Source: Blastococcus carthaginiensis
Lineage (GTDB): Bacteria; Actinomycetota; Actinomycetes; Mycobacteriales; Geodermatophilaceae
DNA length: 64,000 nucleotides
Assembly: GCF_030731085.1 (NCBI RefSeq)
Contig: NZ_JASNFN010000005.1
Location: forward strand, 62,001-126,000
Direction of reading: 5' to 3'
In this document: one piece after another, positions 29,994 through 41,183 of the stretch
How positions within the stretch are numbered: position 1 is the first letter of the stretch
How the letters are laid out: the number at the start of each line of letters is the position of its first letter
The notes under the pieces: generated by a model
The model's input: only the letters and a program-made list of their open reading frames with translations
Database searches by the model: none
Told to the model about the DNA's origin: nothing
Position numbers and translations under genes: made by a program

Positions 29994-31181
29994 CTACCGC
30001 CGGAGCGATCCGTCCGCCCGGCGCGCCGTCCCCTCGTCCGTGTCGGCGGCCCCGGACCGGTCGTCGCCCACGCCCCGGCCGAGCACGTCGCCGGTGGTGG
30101 CGGGCTCCGTCCCGACCGCGGGGTCGGCACCCGCCGGGCGCTCCTCGGCGGCGAGGCCGGCCGGGGCCTGCCGCAGCGCGGCCTCGGCTGCGAGGGCGGC
30201 GTGCTCCTCGCGGTCCCGGCGGCTCCTGGCCAGACTGGCCACGGTCGTCACGACCAGCGTGACGAGGATGACCGTCAGCGAGAGCCAGGTGGGCACCTCG
30301 GGGATCAGGGTGATGTGCTCACCGCCGTTGAGGAACGGCAGCTCGTTGGTGTGCAGCGCGTGGATGACCAGCTTGATCCCGATGAAGCCGAGGATGACCG
30401 CGAGCCCGTAGGCCAGGTACACCAGCCGGTCCAGCAGCCCGTCGATGAGGAAGAACAGCTGGCGCAGACCCAGCAGCGAGAAGGCGTTCGCGGCGAAGAC
30501 GAGGAACGTCTCCTGGGTGAGGCCGAAGATCGCCGGGATGGAGTCGACGGCGAAGATGACGTCGGCGGTGCCGATCGCGATCAGCGCGATCGCGAGCGGC
30601 GTCAGGTAGCGCTTGCCCTGCTGCCTCACGGTCATCCGGTCGGAGTGGTACTCCTCCGTGGTGCGCAGCCGCTTGCGCGCGAACCGGAGGACGGCGTTCT
30701 CCTCGTAGTCTTCCTCCTCGCTGTGCCCGCCGCTGCGCGCCTGCGCCCAGGCGGTCCAGATGAGGATGGCGCCGAAGAGGTAGAACACCCAGCTGAAGTT
30801 GGCAATGGCGGCGGCGCCCACGGCGATGAAGACCGTGCGCAGCGCCAGCGCGAAGGCAATGCCGAACAGCAGCACCTTCTGCTGCAGCTCCCTGGGCACC
30901 CCGAAGCTCGCCATGATGATGACGAACACGAAGAGGTTGTCGACCGAGAGGCTCTTCTCGGTGATGTAGCCGGCGAAGTACTCACCGCCGAACGTGGCGC
31001 CGTAGAAGATCCAGATCAGGATCCCGAAGACGATGGCGAGCGCGACGTAGACCGCCGACCAGATCGCCGATTCACGCAGGGTGGGCGCGTGCGGCGTGCG
31101 CACGTGGCCGAAGAAGTCGAAAGCGAGCATGGCGACGATCGCGGTGACCGTGATCGCCCACACCCAGAACGGGACGTCCAA
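29994..31181 (-). CDS. TerC-family integral membrane protein, probable Mn2+ exporter (copy B)
   Basis: A 395-residue paralogue of the downstream TerC gene with the same signatures: SLSVDNLFVFVIIM near residue 78 and TADVIFAVDSIPAIFG near 205. It differs in its hydrophilic C-terminal tail (~75 residues, Ala/Gly/Asp-rich). The start is a rare TTG at 31181 with GGAGG six bases upstream. That ribosome site can pair with the aptamer of its own yybP-ykoY riboswitch. Two tandem riboswitch-TerC cassettes suggest graded or distinct manganese export. Confidence 0.9.
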   Translation of the reverse strand: MDVPFWVWAITVTAIVAMLAFDFFGHVRTPHAPTLRESAIWSAVYVALAIVFGILIWIFYGATFGGEYFAGYITEKSLSVDNLFVFVIIMASFGVPRELQQKVLLFGIAFALALRTVFIAVGAAAIANFSWVFYLFGAILIWTAWAQARSGGHSEEEDYEENAVLRFARKRLRTTEEYHSDRMTVRQQGKRYLTPLAIALIAIGTADVIFAVDSIPAIFGLTQETFLVFAANAFSLLGLRQLFFLIDGLLDRLVYLAYGLAVILGFIGIKLVIHALHTNELPFLNGGEHITLIPEVPTWLSLTVILVTLVVTTVASLARSRRDREEHAALAAEAALRQAPAGLAAEERPAGADPAVGTEPATTGDVLGRGVGDDRSGAADTDEGTARRADGSLRR

Positions 31182-31187
31182 GAAGAG

Positions 31188-31194
31188 CCTCCGG
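31188..31194 (-). promoter_or_regulatory. Maskable ribosome-binding site of TerC copy B
   Basis: CCGGAGG is complementary over all seven bases to CCTCCGG at 31217-31223 in the aptamer P1 strand, with a 22-base spacer. It sits six bases before the TTG start. Confidence 0.7.
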
Positions 31195-31216
31195 AGAACT
31201 GGCGGTTGTCAGTCAG

Positions 31217-31316
31217 CCGGAGGTCTCTCCCACCGCCCGGACGGGCGGCCGACGGGCCGGGGACCGCAGGGGATCCCGTAGTGACGACCCGTTCGCGTCG
31301 GGATACTCCCCTCCAC
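31217..31316 (-). promoter_or_regulatory. yybP-ykoY manganese riboswitch upstream of TerC copy B
   Basis: The minus-strand leader has GGAGGGGAGTATCCCG, GGTCGTCACTACGGG, a long variable hairpin and GTGGGAGAGACCTCCGG, the same conserved blocks as the riboswitch of copy A. The variable arms of the two differ in sequence, so each aptamer appears under its own purifying selection rather than being a fresh copy. The aptamer ends 36 bases before the TTG start. Confidence 0.9.
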
Positions 31317-31456
31317 GAACCGGGAGCCGTGCAGACGTCATCGCCCGCACGTTCCGTGTGGTTCATGGTCAGCAACGCGCTGGCCTCCGGGACAGTTCCC
31401 GCCGTCCCCGAGAAGTTCTGCGGAGCCGTCGGGCGGCCCTGGTGGAGCGGGTGGAG

Positions 31457-33574
<2,118 letters not shown>

Positions 33575-33580
33575 GCGACG

Positions 33581-33586
33581 ACGGTA
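33581..33586 (-). promoter_or_regulatory. -10 element immediately before uvrB
   Basis: TACCGT sits six bases upstream of GTG 33574 and there is no Shine-Dalgarno, which points to a leaderless mRNA and supports this start. Confidence 0.5.
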
Positions 33587-33822
33587 CGTCGGCGGTGTGA
33601 CAGGACGCGTCGCGAGCGCTCCGCGCGCAGGCTGGGGCGCCCGGGGCGGGAGCGGCAGGGCGGGTACTTGTCCCGGCCCGCCCGCACCCCTAGCGTGCCC
33701 AGTCGCAGGAGCGGTCCGCGCCGAGGACCAGCGCCACCCGGGACGCCCCCGGGCGAGGTCGGACCCCGGCGCGCCCGGCGCCCCCGGCCCGGCGGGCACG
33801 CGGCCCCCGGCCGGGCCTGCGC

Positions 33823-33858
33823 ACGACGCCCCCTGCGGTCCGCCGCGGGGGGCGTCGT
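33823..33858. terminator. Strong hairpin in the uvrB-glgX spacer
   Basis: A 16-bp stem (33823-33838 with 33843-33858) with one G-U-type mismatch and a 4-base loop. It lies between divergent genes, so it may insulate glgX from read-through or belong to the glgX 5' leader. Confidence 0.45.
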
Positions 33859-34050
33859 CGTCCCCGGGCCGGCCGCACCCGTGCCCCGACCGCGGCGCCG
33901 GGTCGCCAGTCTCACTGCCCGCGCAGGTGTGGCGGGTCCCGCGGGCGGGCAACCGGGTCCCGACGTCCGTCCCCGACCCGGGCGCGCGAGCATGTACCCG
34001 GGTCACCCGCCCCCAGCCCCGGGGCGCCCTGCGCAGGAGGAATTCCCCAG

Positions 34051-36162
34051 ATGACCCAGGTGTGGCCCGGAAGTGCCTACCCCCTCGGCGCCACCTACGA
34101 CGGCACCGGGACCAACTTCGCGATCTTCAGCGAGGTGGCCGAGAAGGTCGAGCTGTGCCTCTTCGACGACGAGGGCAACGAGGAGCGCATCCGCCTGCCG
34201 GAGATGGACGGCTACGTCTGGCACGCCTTCCTCCCCGGCATCCACGCCGGCCAGAAGTACGGCTTCCGCGTGCACGGTCCCTACGATCCCGCGCAGGGGT
34301 GGCGCTGCAACCCGAACAAGCTCCTGCTGGACCCGTACGCCAAGGCGATCGACGGCCAGGTCGCCTGGGACCCGTCGGTGTTCGGCTACGACTTCGAGAC
34401 CAAGGAGCGCAACGACGAGGACTCGGCCCCGCACATGCCGAAGTCCGTCGTCGTCAACCCGTACTTCGACTGGGGCGTCGACCGCCCGCCGAAGACGCCC
34501 TACAACAAGACGGTCATCTACGAGGCCCACGTCAAGGGGCTGACGATGACCAACCCACGGATCCCCGAGGAACTGCGCGGCACGTACGCCGGCATCGCCC
34601 ACCCCGCGACGATCGAGCACCTCACCGAGCTCGGCATCACCGCCCTCGAGCTGCTGCCGGTGCACCGGTTCGTGCAGGACGACACGCTGCAGCAGAAGGG
34701 CCTGCGCAACTACTGGGGCTACAACACGATCGGCTTCTTCGCGCCGCACGACGAGTACGCCAGCGACACGACGGCCGGCCAGCAGGTGCAGGAGTTCAAG
34801 GGCATGGTGCGGGCCCTGCACGAGGCGGGCATCGAGGTCATCCTCGACGTGGTCTACAACCACACGGCCGAGGGCAACCACCTGGGCCCCACGCTGTCGT
34901 TCAAGGGCATCGACAACCGGGCGTACTACAAGCTCGTCGAGGGCGACGAGCAGTTCTACATGGACTACACCGGCACCGGGAACACGCTCAACGTCCGGAC
35001 GCCGCAGTCGCTCCAGCTGATCATGGACTCGCTGCGCTACTGGGTCACCGAGATGCACGTCGACGGGTTCCGCTTCGACCTCGCCTCCGCCCTGGCCCGC
35101 GAGCTGCACGCCGTCGACCGGCTGGCCACCTTCTTCGACCTCGTCCACCAGGACCCGGTCGTCAGCCAGGTGAAGCTGATCGCCGAGCCGTGGGACGTCG
35201 GCGAGGGCGGCTACCAGGTCGGCAACTTCCCGGCCCTGTGGACCGAGTGGAACGGCAAGTACCGCGACACCGTCCGCGACTTCTGGCGCGGTGAGGGCGG
35301 GACCATCGGAGAGTTCGCCGACCGCATCTCCGGCTCCTCGGACCTCTACCAGCACTCGGGCCGGCGTCCGATGGCCAGCATCAACTTCGTCACCGCGCAC
35401 GACGGCTTCACGCTCAACGACCTCGTCTCCTACAACGAGAAGCACAACGAGGCCAACGGGGAGGGCAACAACGACGGCGAGAGCCACAACCGCAGCTGGA
35501 ACTGCGGGGTGGAGGGCGAGACCGACGACCCGGAGATCCTCCTGCTGCGCGCGAAGCAGCGGCGCAACTTCATCACCACGATCATGCTCAGCCAGGGCGT
35601 GCCGATGCTGCTGCACGGTGACGAGCTCGGACGCTCGCAGGGCGGCAACAACAACGGCTACTGCCAGGACTCCGAGCTCACCTGGATCGACTGGGAGAAC
35701 GTGGACGAGGGGCTGCTCGAGTTCACCAAGAAGGTGACCAGGCTGCGGAGCGACCACCCGACGTTCCGCCGTCGCCGGTTCTTCCACGGCCGGCCCGTGC
35801 GCCGCGGGCTGGGCGACCCGGTGCCGGACATCGCCTGGCTCGCTCCCTCGGGCGAGGAGATGGCCGACGAGGACTGGGACGCCGCCTACGCCAAGTCGCT
35901 GGCGGTCTACCTCAACGGGGTCGGGATCCGGGAGACCGACGAGCGCGGCGAGTACGTCTCCGACGACCACTTCTACCTGGCCTTCAACGCCTCGCACGAG
36001 CCGATCGAGTTCACCCTGCCCAGCGCCGACTACTCGCGGAGCTGGACGCCGGTGCTCGACACCGCCGAGATGCACGAGGTGGAGCCGGTCGACGTGAAGC
36101 CCGGCGAGACGGTCACCGTGCAGGGCCGCTCGATCGTCGTCCTGACGGGGCCCGCCCAGTGA
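34051..36162 (+). CDS. glgX: Glycogen debranching enzyme GlgX
   Basis: Removes alpha-1,6 branches from glycogen, supplying linear maltodextrin for TreY. The protein has 703 residues. The N-terminal CBM48 domain (PLGATYDGTGTNFAIFSEVAEKVELCLFDD) is followed by a GH13 barrel with VILDVVYNHTAEGN, VDGFRFDLASALARE (nucleophile Asp), LIAEPWDVGEGGYQVG (acid Glu) and FVTAHDGFTLNDLVSY. The ATG is preceded by AGGAGG. Its stop overlaps the treY GTG, so the two are coupled. Confidence 0.96.
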   Translation: MTQVWPGSAYPLGATYDGTGTNFAIFSEVAEKVELCLFDDEGNEERIRLPEMDGYVWHAFLPGIHAGQKYGFRVHGPYDPAQGWRCNPNKLLLDPYAKAIDGQVAWDPSVFGYDFETKERNDEDSAPHMPKSVVVNPYFDWGVDRPPKTPYNKTVIYEAHVKGLTMTNPRIPEELRGTYAGIAHPATIEHLTELGITALELLPVHRFVQDDTLQQKGLRNYWGYNTIGFFAPHDEYASDTTAGQQVQEFKGMVRALHEAGIEVILDVVYNHTAEGNHLGPTLSFKGIDNRAYYKLVEGDEQFYMDYTGTGNTLNVRTPQSLQLIMDSLRYWVTEMHVDGFRFDLASALARELHAVDRLATFFDLVHQDPVVSQVKLIAEPWDVGEGGYQVGNFPALWTEWNGKYRDTVRDFWRGEGGTIGEFADRISGSSDLYQHSGRRPMASINFVTAHDGFTLNDLVSYNEKHNEANGEGNNDGESHNRSWNCGVEGETDDPEILLLRAKQRRNFITTIMLSQGVPMLLHGDELGRSQGGNNNGYCQDSELTWIDWENVDEGLLEFTKKVTRLRSDHPTFRRRRFFHGRPVRRGLGDPVPDIAWLAPSGEEMADEDWDAAYAKSLAVYLNGVGIRETDERGEYVSDDHFYLAFNASHEPIEFTLPSADYSRSWTPVLDTAEMHEVEPVDVKPGETVTVQGRSIVVLTGPAQ

Positions 36163-38492
36163 GCCAGCCCATCCAGGTGCCGGGGGCCGAGCGTCGCCGC
36201 GGGACCCCCGCGGCGACGTACCGGCTGCAGGTGCACGCCGGCTTCCCCCTCCAGGACGCCGCCGAGGTCGCCGGCTACCTCGCCGACCTCGGCGTCACCC
36301 ACGCCTATTCCTCCCCGCTGCTCCGCTCGGCGGAGGGCAGCAACCACGGGTACGACACCCTGGACCACGCCCACATCGACGAGGCCCGGGGCGGGCAGGC
36401 CGGCTTCGACCGCTTCGTCGCCGCGCTGCACGAGCACGGGTTGGGCCTGGTGCTCGATCTCGTGCCCAACCACATGGGCGTCGACGACCCGGCGGCCGCC
36501 CCGTGGTGGTGGGACGTGCTCCAGCACGGGCAGGGCAGTGCCCACGCCGCCGCCTTCGACATCGACTGGGACTTCGGTGGCGGCAAGGTGCGCATCCCCG
36601 TCCTGGGATCGGCCGACGACGTCGAGAAGCTCGAGGTGGTGGACGGGGAGCTGCGGTACTACGACAACCGCTTCCCCCTCGCCCCCGGCACCGGTGAGGG
36701 GACCCCGCAGGAGGTGCACGGCCGCCAGCACTACGAGCTGGTCGACTGGCGCCGCGCCGACTCCGACCTGAACTACCGGCGGTTCTTCGCCATCAACACC
36801 CTCGCGGGGCTGCGGGTGGAGGACCCGGCGATCTTCGACGCCACCCACGAGCTGGTGCTCCGGCTCGTGCACGACGGCGCCGTCGACGGCCTGCGCATCG
36901 ACCACCCCGACGGGCTGGCCGACCCGAAGGGCTACCTCGGCCGACTGGCCGAGGCGTCGGACCACCGCTGGACGGTCGTGGAGAAGATCCTCGAGCCCGG
37001 CGAGGACCTCCCCGAGTCCTGGGCGACCGCGGGGACGACCGGCTACGACGCGCTCGCCGAGGTCGCCGAGGTGCTGGTCGACCCGGCCGGCGAGGCGGCG
37101 TTCACCGAGCTGGACACCGAGCTGGCCGGTGTGCCGGTGGACTACGCGCAGCTGGTCCACGACTGCAAGCGCGAGGTCACCGACGGGATGCTCGGCTCGG
37201 AGGTCGCCCGGCTGGTGCGGGTCATCGGCGAGCTGCCGGGCATCGAACGCGCCCAGCAGACCGAGGCGCTGGCCGAGCTGCTGGCCTCCTTCCCGGTGTA
37301 CCGGAGCTACCTCCCCGACGGGCGGGAGCACCTCGACGAGACGGTGGCGGCGGTGCGTGCGCGCCGCCCCGACCTGGTGGCGGCGCTGGACGCACTGCAC
37401 CCGGTGCTGTCCCAGGCGGGCACCGAGGCGGCCACCCGGTTCGAGCAGACCAGCGGGCCGGTGATGGCCAAGGGTGTCGAGGACAGCGCCTACTACCGGT
37501 GGGCGCGGTTCGTGGCGCTCAACGAGGTGGGCGGCGACCCGGCCGTCTTCGGGAGCACGGTCGGGCAGTTCCACGCGGCGCAACAGCGGCGGCAGGCGGT
37601 GCGGCCGCTGTCGATGACCACGCTGTCGACGCACGACACCAAGCGCAGCGAGGACGTGCGGGCCCGGCTGGCCGTGCTCGCCGAGATCCCGGACGAGTGG
37701 GCGCAGCTGGTGCGCGGCTGGCTGGCGCGGCACCCGCTGGCCGACCGCTCGCTGGCGCACCTGGTGTGGCAGAACCTGGTGGGCGCGTGGCCGCTCTCGC
37801 GCGAGCGCGCGCACGCCTACGCGGAGAAGGCCGCCCGCGAGGCGGGCACCGTCACCACCTGGACCGATCCCGACGAGGCGTTCGAGGCGCAGCTGCAGGC
37901 GCTGGTCGACGCGGCGTTCGACGACCCCACCACGCGCTCGGAGATCGACTCGTTCGTCACCCGCATCGCGCCGCTGGGCTGGTCGAACTCGCTCACCCAG
38001 AAGCTGCTGCAGCTGACCATGCCGGGCGTCCCGGACGTCTACCAGGGCACCGAGCTGTGGGACCTCTCGCTGGTCGACCCGGACAACCGCCGTCCCGTGG
38101 ACTACGCCCTGCGCCGCCAACTGCTCGCTCGGCTGGACGGTGGGGATGTGCCGGCGGTGGACGAGAGCGGGGCGGCCAAACTACTCGTCGTGTCACGCAC
38201 CCTGCGGGCCCGCCGCGACCATCCCGGGTGGTTCGCCGGGTACGAGCGGGTGACGGTCACCGGCTCGGCGGCGGACCACCTGGTCGCCTACGACCGCGGC
38301 GGCGTCGTCGTCGTGGGGACCCGGCTGCCGGCGGCGCTCGCCCGGACGGGCTGGGGCGACACGGCCCTGCAGCTTCCCAACGGAGCCTGGGAGGACCTGC
38401 TGACCGGCGCCCGGGTGGTCTCCGACGTGGCGGGCGTCGCCGCCGACGTGGTGCTCACCCGTCTGCCGGTGGCGCTCCTCGTGCGGGCGTAG
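36159..38492 (+). CDS. treY: Malto-oligosyltrehalose synthase
   Basis: Rearranges the reducing-end glucose of maltodextrin into an alpha,alpha-1,1 linkage, the first TreYZ step. GTG 36159 gives 777 residues. TYRLQVHAGFPLQDAAE opens the GH13 domain. LVLDLVPNHMGVDDP, VDGLRIDHPDGLADPKGYL (nucleophile), WTVVEKILEPGEDLP (acid) and MTTLSTHDTKRSEDVRARL are conserved catalytic segments. Normally treZ follows directly. Here about 4 kb of unrelated genes come between them. Confidence 0.96.
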   Translation: MSQPIQVPGAERRRGTPAATYRLQVHAGFPLQDAAEVAGYLADLGVTHAYSSPLLRSAEGSNHGYDTLDHAHIDEARGGQAGFDRFVAALHEHGLGLVLDLVPNHMGVDDPAAAPWWWDVLQHGQGSAHAAAFDIDWDFGGGKVRIPVLGSADDVEKLEVVDGELRYYDNRFPLAPGTGEGTPQEVHGRQHYELVDWRRADSDLNYRRFFAINTLAGLRVEDPAIFDATHELVLRLVHDGAVDGLRIDHPDGLADPKGYLGRLAEASDHRWTVVEKILEPGEDLPESWATAGTTGYDALAEVAEVLVDPAGEAAFTELDTELAGVPVDYAQLVHDCKREVTDGMLGSEVARLVRVIGELPGIERAQQTEALAELLASFPVYRSYLPDGREHLDETVAAVRARRPDLVAALDALHPVLSQAGTEAATRFEQTSGPVMAKGVEDSAYYRWARFVALNEVGGDPAVFGSTVGQFHAAQQRRQAVRPLSMTTLSTHDTKRSEDVRARLAVLAEIPDEWAQLVRGWLARHPLADRSLAHLVWQNLVGAWPLSRERAHAYAEKAAREAGTVTTWTDPDEAFEAQLQALVDAAFDDPTTRSEIDSFVTRIAPLGWSNSLTQKLLQLTMPGVPDVYQGTELWDLSLVDPDNRRPVDYALRRQLLARLDGGDVPAVDESGAAKLLVVSRTLRARRDHPGWFAGYERVTVTGSAADHLVAYDRGGVVVVGTRLPAALARTGWGDTALQLPNGAWEDLLTGARVVSDVAGVAADVVLTRLPVALLVRA

Positions 38493-38500
38493 GAGTCCGG

Positions 38501-38533
38501 CGGTGGTGCGGGACCTCGGTCGGCGCACCACCG
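38501..38533. terminator. Terminator between treY and the convergent membrane-protein gene
   Basis: Perfect 10-bp arms CGGTGGTGCG (38501-38510) and CGCACCACCG (38524-38533) start nine bases after the treY stop. Confidence 0.6.
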
Positions 38534-38553
38534 GCACCGCACGCCGGCGGCGG

Positions 38554-39321
38554 TCAGGACGGCGAGGCACCCGGCCGCTGGTCGACGAGCTCGACCGGTC
38601 GTGCGGCGGGCCGGACGAGCTGCCGCGAGGCCACGAGCATCGCCGCCAGGAAGACGAGCGCGCCGGACATCTCGAGCGCCTCCTCGATCGAGGAGGCGAT
38701 GACGAACGCCAGGCTGCCCTTCTCGCCGCCGTTGAGGTCGTACGCCAGACCACCGAGAGCCTCCACGCCGATCGCGCCCCCGACGTAGAGGACGGCGGCG
38801 ATCACGACGAGCTTCCGGACGCCGGCCGGCAGCGCCCGGAGGAAGCCGAGGTAGGCGAGCGCGAAGGCGAGGACGAGGGGTGCGGCCAGCAGGATCCAGC
38901 CGAACGAGAGGATCCCGCGGGCTTCGATCAGCGAGTCGACGATCGCGTCGGCCGACTCGTGCAGCCGGCCCGCCTCGTCGGCGGAGAGGTAGGCGAAGGC
39001 GAGGGCGAGGAGGCCCCAGTGCCGCGACCACCGGTCGCCCGCGGCCCGCCGGCCCACCGCGATGCCCCAGATCACCAGGGCGGAGAGCAGCAGCAGCGCC
39101 GCGTTGAACCAGGACGCCAGGTTGGCCTCCTCGTCGACGCTGAAGATGCGCAGGAGGCCCTGGAACCCGAAGAACACCGGCTGCCGCGCGCCGCTCTCGA
39201 GCTCGGCGGCGATCGCCGGGTCGGTGGCGATCAGCCGGAGCACGAGGCTCACGAGGTTGATGACGACGGCCAGCGCGCCGAGCGCGACCAGCAGGCGTCG
39301 GGTGTTGCCGACCAGCACCAT
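38554..39321 (-). CDS. Multi-pass membrane protein, unknown function
   Basis: A 255-residue protein with about six hydrophobic helices (near residues 8-29, 70-90, 102-116, 141-165, 170-190 and 215-240). Charged conserved-looking stretches are FAYLSADEAGRLHESAD near 110 and SSIEEALEMSGALVFLA near 212, where buried acidic residues could bind an ion. The ATG is preceded by GGAGATCC. I recognise no family name. It is the first gene of the insert that separates treY from treZ and runs opposite to them. Confidence 0.7.
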   Translation of the reverse strand: MVLVGNTRRLLVALGALAVVINLVSLVLRLIATDPAIAAELESGARQPVFFGFQGLLRIFSVDEEANLASWFNAALLLLSALVIWGIAVGRRAAGDRWSRHWGLLALAFAYLSADEAGRLHESADAIVDSLIEARGILSFGWILLAAPLVLAFALAYLGFLRALPAGVRKLVVIAAVLYVGGAIGVEALGGLAYDLNGGEKGSLAFVIASSIEEALEMSGALVFLAAMLVASRQLVRPAARPVELVDQRPGASPS

Positions 39322-39443
39322 CGTGGATCTCCTGCCGTTCCGAGACCCCCGCGGGCCGTCGTCAGTCCGCCGACTCTAGCCGTGGACCCTCGGGACCGGC
39401 TCCGCGCCCTGTCGTCCGGCACGCGGGCCCACCCCGGCCTGCG

Positions 39444-39449
39444 TAGCAT
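39444..39449 (+). promoter_or_regulatory. -10 element before the QueC-like gene
   Basis: TAGCAT sits eight bases upstream of ATG 39458 with no clear ribosome site, so a very short or absent leader is likely. Confidence 0.4.
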
Positions 39450-39457
39450 CCGACCGC

Positions 39458-40195
39458 ATGACCGGACGTGACGTGGAACGGGTGCAGCTGCTGTGGACGG
39501 GCGGCTGGGACTCGTCGTTCCGGCTGATGCAGCTGCTGCTCGTCGAGGGGCGCGCGGTGCAGCCGATCCACGTGCTCGACACCGGTCGGCCCAGCACGCT
39601 CTTCGAGCTGCGCGCCATGGAGGCCATGCGCGCGGGCCTGCTCGCCCGGCTGCCCGACCCCGCCCTCCTGGCCCCGACCCGGTTCGTGCTGGCCAGCGAC
39701 CACCTGCCCGGGCCGCGGGACGCCGAGATCGGCGACCGCCTGCTCCGGGAGACCTCGATGGGCACCCAGTACCTGTGGCTCAGCGGGCCGGCGGCGGCGC
39801 TCGGCTGGTCGGGTGTCGAGCTCTGCATCGAGCGCTACGAGTCCGGCCTCAGCGACTGGCAGCGCCGGGTGTTCGACGAGCCCGGCCGGCTCAACGGCTC
39901 CCCGGAGTCCGAGCTCTTCCGGTTCTGGTCGTTCCCCGTCATGCACCTGACCAAGGAGGAGATGCGGGAGATCGCGCGGTCGCACGGCTTCCTGGACCTG
40001 CTCGTGCTGCGCTGGTCCTGCTTCCGCCCGCTGGACGGCCGGCCCTGCGGCCGGTGCCGGCCCTGTCGGCTGACGCACGATGAGGAGGTCCGGTTCGCCA
40101 ACCCCGTCCTCGTCGCGGCGCGCGACCTCGCGCGCAAGACGCGGAAGGGGCTGCGCGAGCCCGCCGCGGCGCTGGCGCTGCTGCGCCGCCGCTGA
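39458..40195 (+). CDS. PP-loop ATP pyrophosphatase, QueC (7-cyano-7-deazaguanine synthase)-like
   Basis: A 245-residue cytosolic enzyme of the N-type ATP pyrophosphatase fold. VQLLWTGGWDSSFRLMQLL at the N-terminus is the PP-loop, with TGGWDS for the usual SGGxDS. RWSCFRPLDGRPCGRCRPC near residue 185 gives the Cys cluster that binds zinc in QueC. QueD, QueE and QueF genes are absent here, so a role in queuosine is doubtful. Relatives annotated QueC-like occur near polysaccharide or natural-product genes. The TupA-like neighbours point the same way (inference). Confidence 0.72.
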   Translation: MTGRDVERVQLLWTGGWDSSFRLMQLLLVEGRAVQPIHVLDTGRPSTLFELRAMEAMRAGLLARLPDPALLAPTRFVLASDHLPGPRDAEIGDRLLRETSMGTQYLWLSGPAAALGWSGVELCIERYESGLSDWQRRVFDEPGRLNGSPESELFRFWSFPVMHLTKEEMREIARSHGFLDLLVLRWSCFRPLDGRPCGRCRPCRLTHDEEVRFANPVLVAARDLARKTRKGLREPAAALALLRRR

Positions 40196-40207
40196 CGCCG
40201 CGGGGGC

Positions 40208-41101
40208 TCAGCGCGACAGCGTCGGCAGGGACCAGCGCGATCCGAGCCATGCGTCGAACGCCGCGGGCTCGAACCGGGTGACGCCTCCGCCCGGGTACGG
40301 CGTGAGCTCGCCGAACCAGATCGTGCCGCCCGAGCTGTAGAGGTCGACCCGCATGAAGTCGACGTCCCGGGCGAGCACCTGTGCCGCGTGCAGCATCGCG
40401 GGAAGGTTCGCCGGTGCCGCGGTCGGGGATCCGCTCGGCACGGTCTTCTGGACGGGGAGGGGCTCCCAGTCGGCGGTGTAGTAGTTCCGCACGTGGTCGC
40501 TCGTGGACCTGCCCCGGTCGACCTGGACCGCGGCGACCTTCCCGTCGAAGACGAAGAACTTGTAGTCGTCCAGGGGCTCGCCCCCGCCGATGGCCTCCTC
40601 GACGAGGAGCAGCTTCCGGGCGCTGCTGTACGCCCACTCCCCCAGCAGCACGCCCTGGTCGTCCCGCAACCAGTCCCGCGTCGCCGCGACCGTCGATGCG
40701 TCGACCGCCTGCCCGGCCGCCCCGAACTGCACCAGACCGCTGCGGTGGTTGGGCTTGAGCACCCAGGCCCGGTCGAAGGCACGGCCGGCCACCGCACCCA
40801 GGTCCGCCCCCGACCACAGCGTCTCGGGCACGGCCACGCCGGCCGCCTCCCGGAGGCGGTGGGCGTGGTCCTTCATCGCCAGCTTGTCGCACGTCCACGC
40901 CAGCTCGGGCCGGCGGTCGCGCAGGATGCGCCAGTTGACCTTCTCGGAGAACGTCTGCGGGTGGCGCAGGCGGGGCAGCTGCCGGTGCCCGGCCAGGTAC
41001 AGGTAGCGCCGCCGGGCGGTCGGGGGCAGCAGCCCGGCGATCCGGCGGTGCGCCGGCTGGAGGCAGGAGCGGAGGACCGCGTTCAGGTGGCTCCGGGGCA
41101 T
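40208..41101 (-). CDS. TupA-like ATP-grasp protein, copy A
   Basis: The TupA-like ATP-grasp family includes teichuronopeptide-synthesis proteins and is often found in polysaccharide loci. The protein has 297 residues. FSEKVNWRILRDRRPELAW near residue 55 and DKLAMKDHAHRLREAAGV are the N-terminal signature. AWVLKPNHRSGLV, VEEAIGGGEPLDDYKFFVFDG and ELTPYPGGGVTRFEP form the ATP/Mg site. ATG 41101 has GAAGGA upstream. It is nearly identical in plan to copy B just upstream and converges with the QueC-like gene 12 bases away. Confidence 0.85.
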   Translation of the reverse strand: MPRSHLNAVLRSCLQPAHRRIAGLLPPTARRRYLYLAGHRQLPRLRHPQTFSEKVNWRILRDRRPELAWTCDKLAMKDHAHRLREAAGVAVPETLWSGADLGAVAGRAFDRAWVLKPNHRSGLVQFGAAGQAVDASTVAATRDWLRDDQGVLLGEWAYSSARKLLLVEEAIGGGEPLDDYKFFVFDGKVAAVQVDRGRSTSDHVRNYYTADWEPLPVQKTVPSGSPTAAPANLPAMLHAAQVLARDVDFMRVDLYSSGGTIWFGELTPYPGGGVTRFEPAAFDAWLGSRWSLPTLSR

Positions 41102-41183
41102 CGAGGTCCTTCTGCGCGGGACGCCGGCGGGCCCGGCGACATCCTGGCCGTGCGGGTACAGGTGCCCCACGGTCCCGCAGACA

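Larger units (their letters stand above)
33575..34050. other. Promoter-bearing spacer between uvrB and glgX
   Basis: The 476 bases between divergent uvrB and glgX hold no convincing gene. Present are the uvrB -10 element, a strong GC hairpin at 33823-33858 and the glgX ribosome site AGGAGG. The rest is GC-rich sequence in which I see no further structure. Confidence 0.5.
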
